Notes: generated by a model not told the origin, from the sequence alone. A stretch of DNA of 64,000 nt from Solimonas sp041659605 (GCA_041659605.1 JBAZXW010000008.1:66702-130701), one strand, 5' to 3'. Shown: positions 9,435 through 18,067, counted from the stretch's first letter. Program-made: numbers and translations.

Positions 9435-10004
9435 ATGAGATTGACACGGCACTTCTTCATCAGTGATGACCTTGATGATCTGGAGCACCTCGAAGAGGAG
9501 CTCGAGCGTGCGGGAATCGTGACGCCGCAGATCCACGTGCTGACCAACGACGACAGTGCCGCGGAACAGCACAACCACCTGCACCAGGTGGTGTCGTTCA
9601 TGAAGAAAGACATCATCCATTCGACGCTGCTCGGGGCTCTGATCGGCGCCTGCGCGGCGATCCTGGTCCTCGTCGTCGCCTACAGCGCGGGCTGGACGGA
9701 CACGCCGGCCGGATGGCTGCCGTTCGTGTTCCTTTCCGTGGTGCTGCTCGGCTTCCTGACCTGGGAAGGCGGGCTGCTCGGCATCCAGAAGCCGAACCTG
9801 CACTTCCGGCAGTTCGGGCAGGCGCTCAAGGACGGCAAGCACGTGTTCTTCGCCGATCTGGAACCCGAGCAGGGCAAGATTCTCAACGAAAGCATCAAGA
9901 GCCACCCGCGGCTCAAGGCGGCGGGCACGGCCGTAGGGTCGCCGCACTGGATCGTGTTCTGGCAGCACCGGCTGACGCAGTTCTTCGTCAAGACCTGGCC
10001 GTAA
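9435..10004 (+). CDS. Conserved inner-membrane protein of unknown function
   Basis: A 189-residue protein with an acidic cytosolic start (SDDLDDLEHLEEELERAG), then HLHQVVSFMKKDIIHS. Two hydrophobic segments follow at about 65-85 and 95-115, each rich in Gly/Ala/Leu, then a soluble tail ending QHRLTQFFVKTWP. From memory, homologues in pseudomonads carry an ill-supported label as a NAD/FAD-utilising or cell-division protein; no nucleotide-binding motif is visible here. A GAGGAG site lies six bases before the ATG. It stands alone between csiV and a strong terminator. The 224-bp spacer before it shows no clear promoter or gene. Confidence 0.75.
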   Translation: MRLTRHFFISDDLDDLEHLEEELERAGIVTPQIHVLTNDDSAAEQHNHLHQVVSFMKKDIIHSTLLGALIGACAAILVLVVAYSAGWTDTPAGWLPFVFLSVVLLGFLTWEGGLLGIQKPNLHFRQFGQALKDGKHVFFADLEPEQGKILNESIKSHPRLKAAGTAVGSPHWIVFWQHRLTQFFVKTWP

Positions 10005-10026
10005 GCCGGCGCCCGCACGCCACACA

Positions 10027-10061
10027 CCCCGCCGCCGATCGGCGGCGGGGTCGCTTTCGTT
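10027..10061 (+). terminator. Rho-independent terminator, probably bidirectional
   Basis: A perfect 10-bp stem, CCCCGCCGCC and GGCGGCGGGG around a GATC loop, is followed by the T-rich run TCGCTTTCGTTT. It sits between the end of the plus-strand membrane-protein gene and the end of the minus-strand cox operon, so it may stop both transcripts. Confidence 0.8.
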
Positions 10062-10382
10062 TCAATTGAGAAAGTAGCGAAGCCGTGCGAGCAAGGTGTA
10101 GTGGGCCTCGAGCGTCATCAGTCCCATCAGGAACAGCAGCACGCCGGGTGGAATCAGGATCGCGCAGGCGATGGCCATCCGCTCCCACGCCATGTGCATG
10201 AAGATCGAGACGATCAATCCGGCCTTGAGCATCATGAACAGGCAGATCAGGAACCACCTGAGGAGGCCCTCGAAGCCGACATAGTCGACCAGGTAGGAGA
10301 ACGCGCTCAATACGAACAGCAGTCCCCAGATCCAGAGGTAAATGCCGATCGGATGCTGCTGCTGGGCTTGAACGTGCGCCAT
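10062..10382 (-). CDS. Cytochrome c oxidase subunit IV (COX4_pro/CyoD-like)
   Basis: A 106-residue membrane protein with three predicted helices: IYLWIWGLLFVLSAFSYLV, FLICLFMMLKAGLIVSIFMH and IACAILIPPGVLLFLMGLM. The central LKAGLIVSIFMHM segment is the hallmark of prokaryotic subunit IV, which helps assemble the copper site of heme-copper oxidases. It is the last gene of the cox operon, 9 bp after a subunit III gene, and is followed at once by the shared terminator. Confidence 0.88.
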   Translation of the reverse strand: MAHVQAQQQHPIGIYLWIWGLLFVLSAFSYLVDYVGFEGLLRWFLICLFMMLKAGLIVSIFMHMAWERMAIACAILIPPGVLLFLMGLMTLEAHYTLLARLRYFLN

Positions 10383-10391
10383 GGCTGCCTC

Positions 10392-11102
10392 CTACCACAG
10401 ATAGAAGAACGCGAAGATGAACACCCAGACCAGGTCGACGAAGTGCCAGTACAGCCCCAGCGTCTCGACCATCTCGTAACGGCCTTTGCGTCCGGTCAGA
10501 AAGCCGGGCCGCTCGTCGTCGAGGGCACCGCGGATCACCTTGGTCGCCATGACGATCAGGAACAGCACGCCGATGCTGACGTGCGTGCCGTGAAAGCCGG
10601 TGATCATGAAAAACGTGGAGCCGAACTGCGGCGCGCCCCAGGGATTGGTCCAGGGGCGCACACCCTCCATGATCAGCTTGGTCCATTCGAACGCCTGCAT
10701 GCCGACGAACGAAGCACCGAGCATGGCGGTGAGCACCAGCAGGATCGCCGTGACCTTGCGGTTCTTCTCGTAGCCGAACTTGACGGCCAGCGCCATCGTG
10801 CCGCTGCTGCTGATCAGGATGAAGGTCATGATCGCGATCAGCAGCAGCGGCACGTTGGTCTGGCCGATATGCAGCGAGAACACCTGGCTGGGATTCGGCC
10901 AAGGATCGGCCGTGGAGATGCGCACGGTCATGTAGCTGACCAGGAAGCACGCGAACACAAAAGTGTCGCTGAGCAGGAAGATCCACATCATCGCCTTGCC
11001 CCAGGGCACATGCTTGAACGCCCGCTGGTCGGAGCCGAAGTCGGAGACCAGGCCCTTCAGGCCCGGGCTCAGTACCGGCGCAGCTTCAGCCTCGTTTGCC
11101 AT
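10392..11102 (-). CDS. ctaE: Cytochrome c oxidase subunit III
   Basis: A 236-residue integral membrane subunit of the aa3-type oxidase, with five or more helices. Recognisable subunit III segments are GMQAFEWTKLIMEG, FFMITGFHGTHVSIGVLF and the C-terminal YWHFVDLVWVFIFAFFYLW. The reading frame extends far upstream, but the ATG at 11102 is chosen because GGGGG precedes it and MANEAEAAPVL is a natural N-terminus. It lies 11 bp after a second, shorter-motif subunit III gene, so this operon encodes two members of the family. Confidence 0.93.
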   Translation of the reverse strand: MANEAEAAPVLSPGLKGLVSDFGSDQRAFKHVPWGKAMMWIFLLSDTFVFACFLVSYMTVRISTADPWPNPSQVFSLHIGQTNVPLLLIAIMTFILISSSGTMALAVKFGYEKNRKVTAILLVLTAMLGASFVGMQAFEWTKLIMEGVRPWTNPWGAPQFGSTFFMITGFHGTHVSIGVLFLIVMATKVIRGALDDERPGFLTGRKGRYEMVETLGLYWHFVDLVWVFIFAFFYLW

Positions 11103-11113
11103 TGACTTGCCCC

Positions 11114-11827
11114 CTAGCCGCGACACCAGCCGTACAGCGGCACGGCACCGACGAACAGCACGCTGTACAGGACGATCCAGACGAACAACAGGTAATGCCA
11201 GTACACCGCGCACAAGGCGATGCTTTCGCGAAGCCGGGACAGCGGCGCGCCGCGCCGGAACGCCACGACGGCCCTCGTCAGGACGACCAGCCCGCCGAGA
11301 AGATGCGCACCGTGGAGGAAGCTCATCATCAGGAAGAACGCACTGCCGACGTAGTCCGTCATGTAATAGCCGGCGGCCATCAGTTCGCGCCACAGCAGGT
11401 ACTGACCCGCCATGAACGCGACGGTACAGCCGACTCCCAGGGCAAGCGCCAACCAGAATGCGTCGCGCCAGAACGCACCCGGACGTTCGCGCTTCACGGA
11501 CGTCCAGGCGATCTGCAAGCCGAGACTGCCGATCACCAGCAGGCCCGTGTTGACCCAGGCCAGCTGCGGATGCGGCAGGAAACGCCACTCCGCGCTGGCG
11601 GCCATGCGCATCATGTAGGCGCTGATGGTCAATGCAAAGACCGACGTGACGACCGCCAGAAACACGCCCAGCGCGACGCGCGGCGCGGTCACGCCGGCCG
11701 GCACGGAGCGCAGCGGGACAACGTGTCCCGACGCTGCAACCCATGGCGTGTCGGCGATGGACTGGCGAATCAGCCAGCCCGAGAAGACGGCCATCAACGT
11801 CGCCAGCAGGATCAGCGTCAGGGTCAC
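11114..11827 (-). CDS. Second heme-copper oxidase subunit III-like protein
   Basis: A 237-residue membrane protein of the subunit III family but diverged from its neighbour. Conserved parts are MMSFLHGAHLLGGLVVL, MAGQYLLWREL and YWHYLLFVWIVLYSVLF. The GTG start overlaps the TGA of the subunit I gene (GTGA), which indicates translational coupling; the open frame continues upstream only as an antisense-like extension inside ctaD. In related oxidase operons a split or paired subunit III is known. Whether both proteins enter the same complex cannot be told from sequence. Confidence 0.85.
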   Translation of the reverse strand: MTLTLILLATLMAVFSGWLIRQSIADTPWVAASGHVVPLRSVPAGVTAPRVALGVFLAVVTSVFALTISAYMMRMAASAEWRFLPHPQLAWVNTGLLVIGSLGLQIAWTSVKRERPGAFWRDAFWLALALGVGCTVAFMAGQYLLWRELMAAGYYMTDYVGSAFFLMMSFLHGAHLLGGLVVLTRAVVAFRRGAPLSRLRESIALCAVYWHYLLFVWIVLYSVLFVGAVPLYGWCRG

Positions 11828-13614
11828 GCGTGCACCCCGGTGCCGCCGTCCGGCGCGGGCTCCACCCGCTCCGGTGGGACGTTCTGTGGAATGAAATCGT
11901 CTTTCGCACCGGGCACGCTGTAGTCGTAGGCCCATCGGTAGACGACCGGCAATTCAGGGCCGAAGTTGCCGTGGTGCGGCGGCGTATGCGGCGTCTGCCA
12001 CTCCAGCGTCGTCGCGTTCCACGGGTTGGGGCCTGCCTCGTCGCCGTTGCGCAGGCTCCACGCGAGGTTGAACAGGAACAGGATCTGCGTCAGCGCGACG
12101 ATGATCGCGGCGATCGTGATGAAGGCATTGAGCGTCTGTACCGAGTCGGTGATGAACGAGGTGTCGCCGTAGGCGTAGTAGCGGCGCGGCACGCCCTGGA
12201 AGCCCAGGTAGTGCATCGGGTAGTAGATCGCGTAGGTACCGACGAACGTCATCCAGAAGTGGATCTTGCCGGCGGTCTCGTTGAGCATGCGCCCGGTGAT
12301 CTTCGGATACCAGTGATAGATCGCACCGAAGATCACCATGATCGGCGCGACGGCCATGACCATGTGGAAGTGCGCGACGACGAAGTAGGTGTCCGACAGC
12401 GGCACGTCGACCGTGACGTTGCCGAGGAACAGTCCGGTCAGGCCGCCGTTGACGAAGGTGAAGATGAAGCCGATCGCGAACAGCATCGGCACCGTCAGGT
12501 GGATATTGCCGCGCCACAGCGTCAGCACCCAGTTGTAGACCTTGAGCGCCGTCGGCACGGCGATGATCAGCGTGGTCGTAGCGAACAGAAAGCCAAATCC
12601 CGGGTTCATGCCGCTGACGTACATGTGATGCGCCCAGACCACGAAGCTCAACGCGCCAATGGCGACGATCGCCCAGACCATCATGCGATAGCCGAAGATA
12701 TTGCGGCGCGCGTGCGTGGAGATCAGATCGGAAACGATGCCGAACGCCGGCAGCGCGACGATGTAGACCTCGGGATGGCCGAAGAACCAGAACAGATGCT
12801 GGAACAGCAAGGGGCTGCCGCCGGCATGGCTGGACTGCTCGCCCAGGTTCACGATTGCGGGCACGAAGAAACTGGTACCGAGCAGCCGGTCGAGCAGCAT
12901 CATCAGCGAAGCCACGAACAGCGCCGGGAAGGCCAGCAGTGCGAGCACGGTCGCCATGAAGATGCCCCAGACCGTCAGTGGCAGGCGCATCAGCGTCATG
13001 CCACGAGTGCGCGCCTGCAGCACGGTGACGACATAGTTGAGACCACCCATCGTGAAGCCGACGATGAACAGAATCAGCGACAGCAGCATCAGCACGATGC
13101 CACCGTCAACGCCGGGCGTACCGGCGCTGATCGCCTGCGGCGGGTACAAGGTCCAGCCGGCGCCGGTCGGACCGCCGGTCACGAAGAAGCTCGAGACCAG
13201 CACCAGCACCGCGGCCAGGTAGACCCAGTAGCTGAGCATGTTCAGGTACGGGAATACCATGTCGCGCGCGCCGCACATCAGCGGGATCAGGTAATTGCCG
13301 AAGCCGCCGAGAAACAGCGCGGTCAGCAGGTACACGACCATGATCATGCCGTGCATCGACACCGCCTGCAGATAGTTGCCGGGATCGATCAGGGAAAAAG
13401 TGTCCGGGAAGCCGAGCTGCAGGCGCATCACGATCGACAGGCCCAGCGCCACCAGGCCGATCGCCGTGGCGGTGATCCCGTACTGCACGGCGATGACCTT
13501 GGCGTCCTGGGACCAGATGTACTTGCCGACGAAGCTGTGCGGATGGACCAGATCCATCTCCTCGACTTCGGCCGGCGGAGCGGACGACAGCGCGTCATAT
13601 GCGGTGTGAGCCAT
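11824..13614 (-). CDS. ctaD: Cytochrome c oxidase subunit I
   Basis: Catalytic subunit that holds heme a and the heme a3-CuB oxygen-reduction site. At 596 residues it has the usual length. Heme and copper ligands are visible: MHGMIMVVYLL (heme a His), WFFGHPEVYIVALP (CuB His and the cross-linked Tyr), WAHHMYVSG (two CuB His) and VVAHFHMVM (heme a3 and heme a His). About 12 membrane helices are evident. The ATG overlaps the TGA of subunit II by one base. The electron input comes from the CuA and c-heme domains encoded just upstream. Confidence 0.97.
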   Translation of the reverse strand: MAHTAYDALSSAPPAEVEEMDLVHPHSFVGKYIWSQDAKVIAVQYGITATAIGLVALGLSIVMRLQLGFPDTFSLIDPGNYLQAVSMHGMIMVVYLLTALFLGGFGNYLIPLMCGARDMVFPYLNMLSYWVYLAAVLVLVSSFFVTGGPTGAGWTLYPPQAISAGTPGVDGGIVLMLLSLILFIVGFTMGGLNYVVTVLQARTRGMTLMRLPLTVWGIFMATVLALLAFPALFVASLMMLLDRLLGTSFFVPAIVNLGEQSSHAGGSPLLFQHLFWFFGHPEVYIVALPAFGIVSDLISTHARRNIFGYRMMVWAIVAIGALSFVVWAHHMYVSGMNPGFGFLFATTTLIIAVPTALKVYNWVLTLWRGNIHLTVPMLFAIGFIFTFVNGGLTGLFLGNVTVDVPLSDTYFVVAHFHMVMAVAPIMVIFGAIYHWYPKITGRMLNETAGKIHFWMTFVGTYAIYYPMHYLGFQGVPRRYYAYGDTSFITDSVQTLNAFITIAAIIVALTQILFLFNLAWSLRNGDEAGPNPWNATTLEWQTPHTPPHHGNFGPELPVVYRWAYDYSVPGAKDDFIPQNVPPERVEPAPDGGTGVHA

Positions 13615-15023
13615 CAGTTGCTCCTCTGCGCCAACGACGCACGGACATCCGCCACCGTGCGCGAATCAGACGAAAGCGTGTTGATGTAGGCGACGACGTC
13701 GTCGGCCGCCTGATCGTCCTTCAGAATCCTCGACATCTCCGCCATCTGCCAGCCGTACAGATCGTCGGCGTGACGGCCGCGGATGCCCTGCTTGAAGTTG
13801 TCGAGCTGCCGCAGCAGATACCAGTCGCTCATGCCCGCGAGGCGCGGCGCGTTGGTCGCCTGGATGCCCTGTCCGGCGCCGCCGTGGCAGGCACCGCACG
13901 TGCGATAGATGCGCGCTCCGCGTGTCGGACTGCCGGCGACCGAAGCCTCGGCGGCCTGATCCGGCAGAGTTTCGACGTAGGCCCCGAGGTTCGCCATTGC
14001 AGTACGGTCGGCCAGCATGTTCGCGAAAGCGCGCATCTGCTGACCCAGCGCATCGTCCTGATGCGCCCCGCGCAGGCCGCCCTTGAAGTTCTGCAGCTGC
14101 CGGACCAGATACCACGCCGGCTGGCCCGCGAGCTTGGGCGCATTCACGGCCTGGTTGCCCTCGCCCTGTGCGCCGTGACAGGCAGTGCAGGGCGCAAACA
14201 GCGACTTGCCGGCGGTCGACTCGCCCGGAACGCGCGCCGCAATCTCGGCGTACGTCGGCTGCTGCGCAATCCATTCGTCGAAGGCTGCCTGCTCGACGAC
14301 ATCAACGGCCCCCCGCATGGCGAAATGGGCGAAGCCGCAGAGTTCCGCACAGAGAACCTCGTAGCGCCCGGTGCGCGTCGGCGTCAGCCAGAAATAGGAC
14401 ACCTGCCCCGGAACCAGATCCATCTTGGCGCGGAACTGGGTGACCTGGAAGTTGTGCAGCACGTCCTTGGACCGCAACGCCGTCTTGACCGGCCGGCCGA
14501 TCGGAAGCCGGATGATGGGACTGCTGATCAGAACGTCGTCCTGGCCACGCGGATCGTTGCGATCCATGCCGAACGGATTGTCGTCGTCGACGAGACGGGC
14601 ATCGATCGTGCCGAGCGCACCGTCCTTGCCGGGGTAGCGGTAGCTCCAGTGCCACTGCTGCCCGACCACCTCGATTTCGGTGGCATCCTCGGGAACCTGC
14701 ACGAATGACGCCCAGACGATCAGGCCCGGCGCCAGCAGGGCCGCGATACCGAGCGTCGTCACGCCGGTGAGCCAGATTTCCAGCTTCTTGTTCTCCGGTT
14801 CGTAGTGCGCGCGCCGATCGCTCCGGTGCCGGTAACGAATGATCGCGTAGGCCATGAACAGGTTGACTGCGGCGAAGACCAGGCCAGTCACCCAGAACGT
14901 GATGCTGATGGTGTCATCCATCGAACCCCAGTTGGACGCCAGCGGCGTCAGATACCACGGGCTCAGGAAGTGAAACAGCACCGAGCCGAGCAACAGCAAG
15001 ATCAACGCAACGGCAATGGCCAT
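13614..15023 (-). CDS. ctaC: Cytochrome c oxidase subunit II with two C-terminal cytochrome c domains
   Basis: A 469-residue fusion. Two N-terminal membrane helices anchor the periplasmic cupredoxin domain, whose CuA motif C225-AEL-C229-GFA-H233-FA-M236 is complete. Two class I cytochrome c domains follow, with heme motifs CTACH at 279-283 and CGACH at 376-380, each in a similar repeat (NAPRLAG, WYLLRQLDNFKQGIRG), so they look like a duplication. This is a caa3-like arrangement with one more heme than the usual single-heme fusion. The ATG at 15023 is chosen because GGAGGA lies six bases before it; an ATG six codons upstream has no such site. Confidence 0.93.
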   Translation of the reverse strand: MAIAVALILLLLGSVLFHFLSPWYLTPLASNWGSMDDTISITFWVTGLVFAAVNLFMAYAIIRYRHRSDRRAHYEPENKKLEIWLTGVTTLGIAALLAPGLIVWASFVQVPEDATEIEVVGQQWHWSYRYPGKDGALGTIDARLVDDDNPFGMDRNDPRGQDDVLISSPIIRLPIGRPVKTALRSKDVLHNFQVTQFRAKMDLVPGQVSYFWLTPTRTGRYEVLCAELCGFAHFAMRGAVDVVEQAAFDEWIAQQPTYAEIAARVPGESTAGKSLFAPCTACHGAQGEGNQAVNAPKLAGQPAWYLVRQLQNFKGGLRGAHQDDALGQQMRAFANMLADRTAMANLGAYVETLPDQAAEASVAGSPTRGARIYRTCGACHGGAGQGIQATNAPRLAGMSDWYLLRQLDNFKQGIRGRHADDLYGWQMAEMSRILKDDQAADDVVAYINTLSSDSRTVADVRASLAQRSN

Positions 15024-15370
15024 GCGGCGTCCTCCGAACATGCGCTGCGTGCGTGCAGAAAGATCGGGGACGAACGCCTTCCCGTCGTTCGTTCGTGCGA
15101 GCCGGGAAACGTGATCGTGCGAGAAGCGCGGGGCCGCCCTCCCCCTGCATCCATGGCTGGCGCCATGGGTGTGCGTAGCGAAAAGCCGACCGTGTCAGCT
15201 ACTTGCGGCAACGCGACCATGCTTACTCCCTGGGTGAAGGCCCTGGGTGTACGAGGCGGCCCTAGTCTGGCAAACAAACCTGATCGGACTCAAGTCGGTC
15301 CCGGGAAACGCCGAACAATGCCAAGCCGTCAGCGCTTCATTCGCGGAGGGCCTGTCCGTCAAACAGCGCG
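15024..15370 (-). other. 347-bp spacer before the cox operon
   Basis: This lies between the end of ctaB and the start of ctaC on the minus strand and should hold the cox promoter and leader. I see only the GGAGGA ribosome site next to ctaC. No convincing -35/-10 pair, RNA gene or terminator is visible. Short open frames across it have no family features. Confidence 0.5.
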
Positions 15371-16285
15371 TCAGTCAACCAGCGCGGCGGCGTAGTGGTC
15401 GACCAGAAGCAAGGTGAAGATCCCCATCAGATAGACGATCGAATAGCCGAACGTCCGCATCGGCAGTCCCGGCTGCGGCGCGTACTTCAGGCGGATCGCG
15501 TAGACCAGGAAGACCGCATCAAGAGCCAGTGCGCCGATCAGATACAGCCGGCCGGACATGCCGGTCGCGTACGGCAGCAGCGTGACGGCCGTCAGCAGGA
15601 TGGTGTAGAGCAGCACCTGCGTCCGTGTGTGCGGGATGCCGTGCGTGACCGGCAGCATCGGGATACCTGCCTTGGCGTATTCGTCGCAGCGTTCGATCGC
15701 CAACGCCCAGAAGTGCGGCGGTGTCCAGACGAAAATGATCGCGAACAGCGCCAGCGCGTGCATGTGCACGTCGCCGGTCACGGCCGCCCAGCCCAGCACC
15801 GGCGGTGCGGCACCGGCGGCCCCGCCGATGACGATGTTCTGCGGCGTCGCGCGCTTCAGATACAGCGTGTAAATGCCCGCGTAGCCGATCAAGGTGCACA
15901 GCGTCAGCAGCGCGGTCAGCGGATTCACCAGGAACCACAGCACCGCGAATCCGATCAGGCCGATCGCCGCGGCAAACGCGACCGACTGGGCAACCGTCAA
16001 CGTCCCGGTCACCAACGGCCGACCGCAGGTGCGCGCCATGCGCGCGTCGATATTGCGGTCGATGATCTGATTCACCGCCGCCGCCGACGCCGCCTGCAGC
16101 GCGATCCCGATCGTGCCCCACAGCAACGCTGACGACGGCGGCAATCCCGGCGCCGCCAGAAACATGCCGACGATTGCAGTGAAGACGATCAGCATGACCA
16201 CGCGCGGCTTGCACAGCTCGTAGTACTCACGCAGCCGGACCCGGGTCCCGGCGATTTCGCTCAGCCTGTCTGCAATCGCGGTCAA
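15371..16285 (-). CDS. ctaB: Heme O synthase (protoheme IX farnesyltransferase)
   Basis: UbiA-type membrane prenyltransferase that adds a farnesyl group to heme b, giving heme O for the oxidase encoded downstream. About 304 residues with nine or so helices. The polyprenyl-diphosphate site NQIIDRNIDARMARTCGRPL carries the paired Asp residues, and YTLYLKRATPQNIVIGG is the second conserved loop. No ATG is available near the start: the TTG at 16285 has GGGAGA six bases before it, while a TTG seven codons upstream lacks a site. The same-strand position before ctaC fits co-regulation, though a 347-bp gap separates them. Confidence 0.93.
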   Translation of the reverse strand: MTAIADRLSEIAGTRVRLREYYELCKPRVVMLIVFTAIVGMFLAAPGLPPSSALLWGTIGIALQAASAAAVNQIIDRNIDARMARTCGRPLVTGTLTVAQSVAFAAAIGLIGFAVLWFLVNPLTALLTLCTLIGYAGIYTLYLKRATPQNIVIGGAAGAAPPVLGWAAVTGDVHMHALALFAIIFVWTPPHFWALAIERCDEYAKAGIPMLPVTHGIPHTRTQVLLYTILLTAVTLLPYATGMSGRLYLIGALALDAVFLVYAIRLKYAPQPGLPMRTFGYSIVYLMGIFTLLLVDHYAAALVD

Positions 16286-16402
16286 CTCAGTTCTCCCGGG
16301 GTGCAAGCCAGCAGCGGTTCGATTGCTCGATCGAGGCCCATAGTAGCGCCGCTTCGGCAGATGAAACTTGATTTCCGCAACGACCGACGCTCATGATATG
16401 AG

Positions 16403-16422
16403 ATATGACTCACTTGTCATAT
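16403..16422. promoter_or_regulatory. Perfect palindromic operator before the TetR gene
   Basis: ATATGAC-tcactt-GTCATAT is a perfect 7-bp inverted repeat with a 6-bp centre. A further direct GATATGA copy lies just upstream (16395-16401). It sits directly before the regulator gene, the usual place for an autoregulatory TetR operator. Binding is inferred from position and symmetry. Confidence 0.6.
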
Positions 16423-16427
16423 TCAGA

Positions 16428-17072
16428 GTGAACAGCCTCTCCGCACCCCTCACCCAACGCTCGCGACCGCTGACCGCGCGCGGCGAAGCGACGCTGCGCC
16501 GGCTGCTCGATGCCGCCGAGGTCGAATTCGCTGAACGCGGCTTCCACGCAGCGTCGGTCAGCTCGATTACCGTGCGCGCGAACGTCAGCCAGGGCACGTT
16601 CTACATCTATTTCCCGAGCAAGGAAGCGATCTTCGGCGCGCTGGTCGACGAGATCGGTCACGCCCTGCGCAAGCACATGGCACTGGCCGTCGCCGACGAC
16701 ACGGATCCGCTGGTGGCCCAGCGTGACGGCCTGGAGGCATTCCTCGACTTCGTGCAGCGCCACCCCGGCCTGTACCGCATCGTCCAGGAGTGCCAGTTCG
16801 TCGACGAGCCGGCCTTCCGCACCTACTACGAGCGCCTTGCCGAGGGTCTGTCACGCGCGCTCGATCGCGATGCTGGCACCGGCGCCTTTGCGCCCGGCGA
16901 TGGCCAGGTGCGCGCCTGGGCGATCATGGGCATCGGCCATTTCCTGGGCCTGCGCCATTGCCTGTGGCAGCAGAAACGGCCGGGGAAGGCGGTGATGGAC
17001 GAGGTGATGTCCTTTATCAGCGAGGGCATCGCCGCGAAGGTCACCGTTCACCGGGGAGAGCGCCGTCGATGA
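16428..17072 (+). CDS. TetR/AcrR-family transcriptional regulator
   Basis: A DNA-binding repressor-type protein, 214 residues from the GTG at 16428. The N-terminal helix-turn-helix is clear (LLDAAEVEFAERGF, then VSSITVRANVSQGTFYIYF and SKEAIFGALV). The C-terminal ligand domain (EAFLDFVQRHPGLYRIVQE) resembles regulators of lipid metabolism. An in-frame ATG exists at 16398, but using it would put the palindrome inside the gene, so the GTG is preferred; neither has a strong ribosome site. Its stop overlaps the next start (ATGA), so it is the first gene of the cluster and probably controls it and itself. Confidence 0.85.
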   Translation: MNSLSAPLTQRSRPLTARGEATLRRLLDAAEVEFAERGFHAASVSSITVRANVSQGTFYIYFPSKEAIFGALVDEIGHALRKHMALAVADDTDPLVAQRDGLEAFLDFVQRHPGLYRIVQECQFVDEPAFRTYYERLAEGLSRALDRDAGTGAFAPGDGQVRAWAIMGIGHFLGLRHCLWQQKRPGKAVMDEVMSFISEGIAAKVTVHRGERRR

Positions 17073-18067
17073 TCCTGCGTGGCCTCGGCGTGTATCTGCC
17101 CGCGCAGCGCCAGACTGCGGCGGACATTGCCGCTGCGAGCGGTGTGCCGGAAGCGGTCGTGTGCGACAAGCTCGGTATCCGCGCCAAGACCGTCCCCGGT
17201 CCCGAGGATCACAGCAACGCGATGGGCATCCGCGCGGCCCGCGCCGCACTCGCCGACGCCCGCATCGCGCCCGAACAGATCGATGTGCTGATCTCGATCA
17301 CCGAGGAACACAAGGAGTACCCGGTATGGACCGCGGGCATCCATGCCGCGCACGCGCTCGGCGCGACGCGCGCCTACGCCTATGACGTCGGACAGAAATG
17401 CGGCACTGCGGTGCTCGCGCTCAAGCTCGCACGCGATGCACTGGCCGCCAACCCGGAGATGAACGCGGTGCTGATCGCCGGCGGCTACCGCAACTGCGAT
17501 CTGGTCGACTACCGCGATCCGGCGACGCGCTTTCTCAACAACCTCGCCGCCGGTGGCGGCGCGGCCGTGGTGACGCGCGAAGGCCCCGGCTTCGAGATCC
17601 TCGGCGCCGGCTTCCACACCGACGGCAGCTTCTCCGAAGACGTCATCGTTCCGGTCGGCGGCACGCGCGAACCGCTGACCGCCGCCAACCTGGATCGCTT
17701 CCGCTTCACCGTGCCCGACCCGGAGCGCATGAAGGCCCGCCTCGAAGAACGCTCGCTGAGCAATTTCGTCGCGGTGATCCGCGAGGCCTGCGAACGTAGC
17801 GGCGTGCGCAGCGAAGACCTTGCCTACGTCGCGATGCTGCACATGAAGCGCAGTGCGCACGAAGCCGTGCTCGCACGCATCGGCGTGCCGGCACAGCGTT
17901 CGATCTATCTGAGCGACTACGGCCACATCGGCCAGATCGATCCGCTGCTGTCGCTGCTGCTGGCGCGCGACCAGAGGCGGCTGCGTGACGGCGACGCAAT
18001 CGTGCTGTGCGCCGCCGGCATCGGCTATGTCTGGAACGCGCTATGTCTGCGCTATCGCGCGCCATGA
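17069..18067 (+). CDS. KAS III (FabH)-like thiolase-fold enzyme
   Basis: A 332-residue member of the 3-oxoacyl-ACP synthase III family, which condenses or transfers acyl-CoA units through a cysteine thioester. The nucleophile is Cys111 in DVGQKCGTAVLAL. His258 in MLHMKRSAHEAV is at the place of the FabH His. The usual Asn of the GNTS motif is replaced: the sequence reads YGHIGQID, with His286 there. A Cys-His-His triad is therefore likely, as in some KAS III relatives outside fatty-acid synthesis. The gene overlaps its neighbours at both ends (ATGA) and has a GGGGAGAG site. Its substrate is not known. Confidence 0.85.
   Translation: MILRGLGVYLPAQRQTAADIAAASGVPEAVVCDKLGIRAKTVPGPEDHSNAMGIRAARAALADARIAPEQIDVLISITEEHKEYPVWTAGIHAAHALGATRAYAYDVGQKCGTAVLALKLARDALAANPEMNAVLIAGGYRNCDLVDYRDPATRFLNNLAAGGGAAVVTREGPGFEILGAGFHTDGSFSEDVIVPVGGTREPLTAANLDRFRFTVPDPERMKARLEERSLSNFVAVIREACERSGVRSEDLAYVAMLHMKRSAHEAVLARIGVPAQRSIYLSDYGHIGQIDPLLSLLLARDQRRLRDGDAIVLCAAGIGYVWNALCLRYRAP

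Noticed and set aside
11743..13689. 648-codon plus-strand open frame
   Set aside because: Antisense to ctaD, whose heme and copper ligands are all present; the His/Arg/Asp-rich product is compositional.
15002..15277. 91-codon minus-strand frame in the cox leader
   Set aside because: No ribosome site, no family features and overlap with the ctaC start; more likely noncoding leader.
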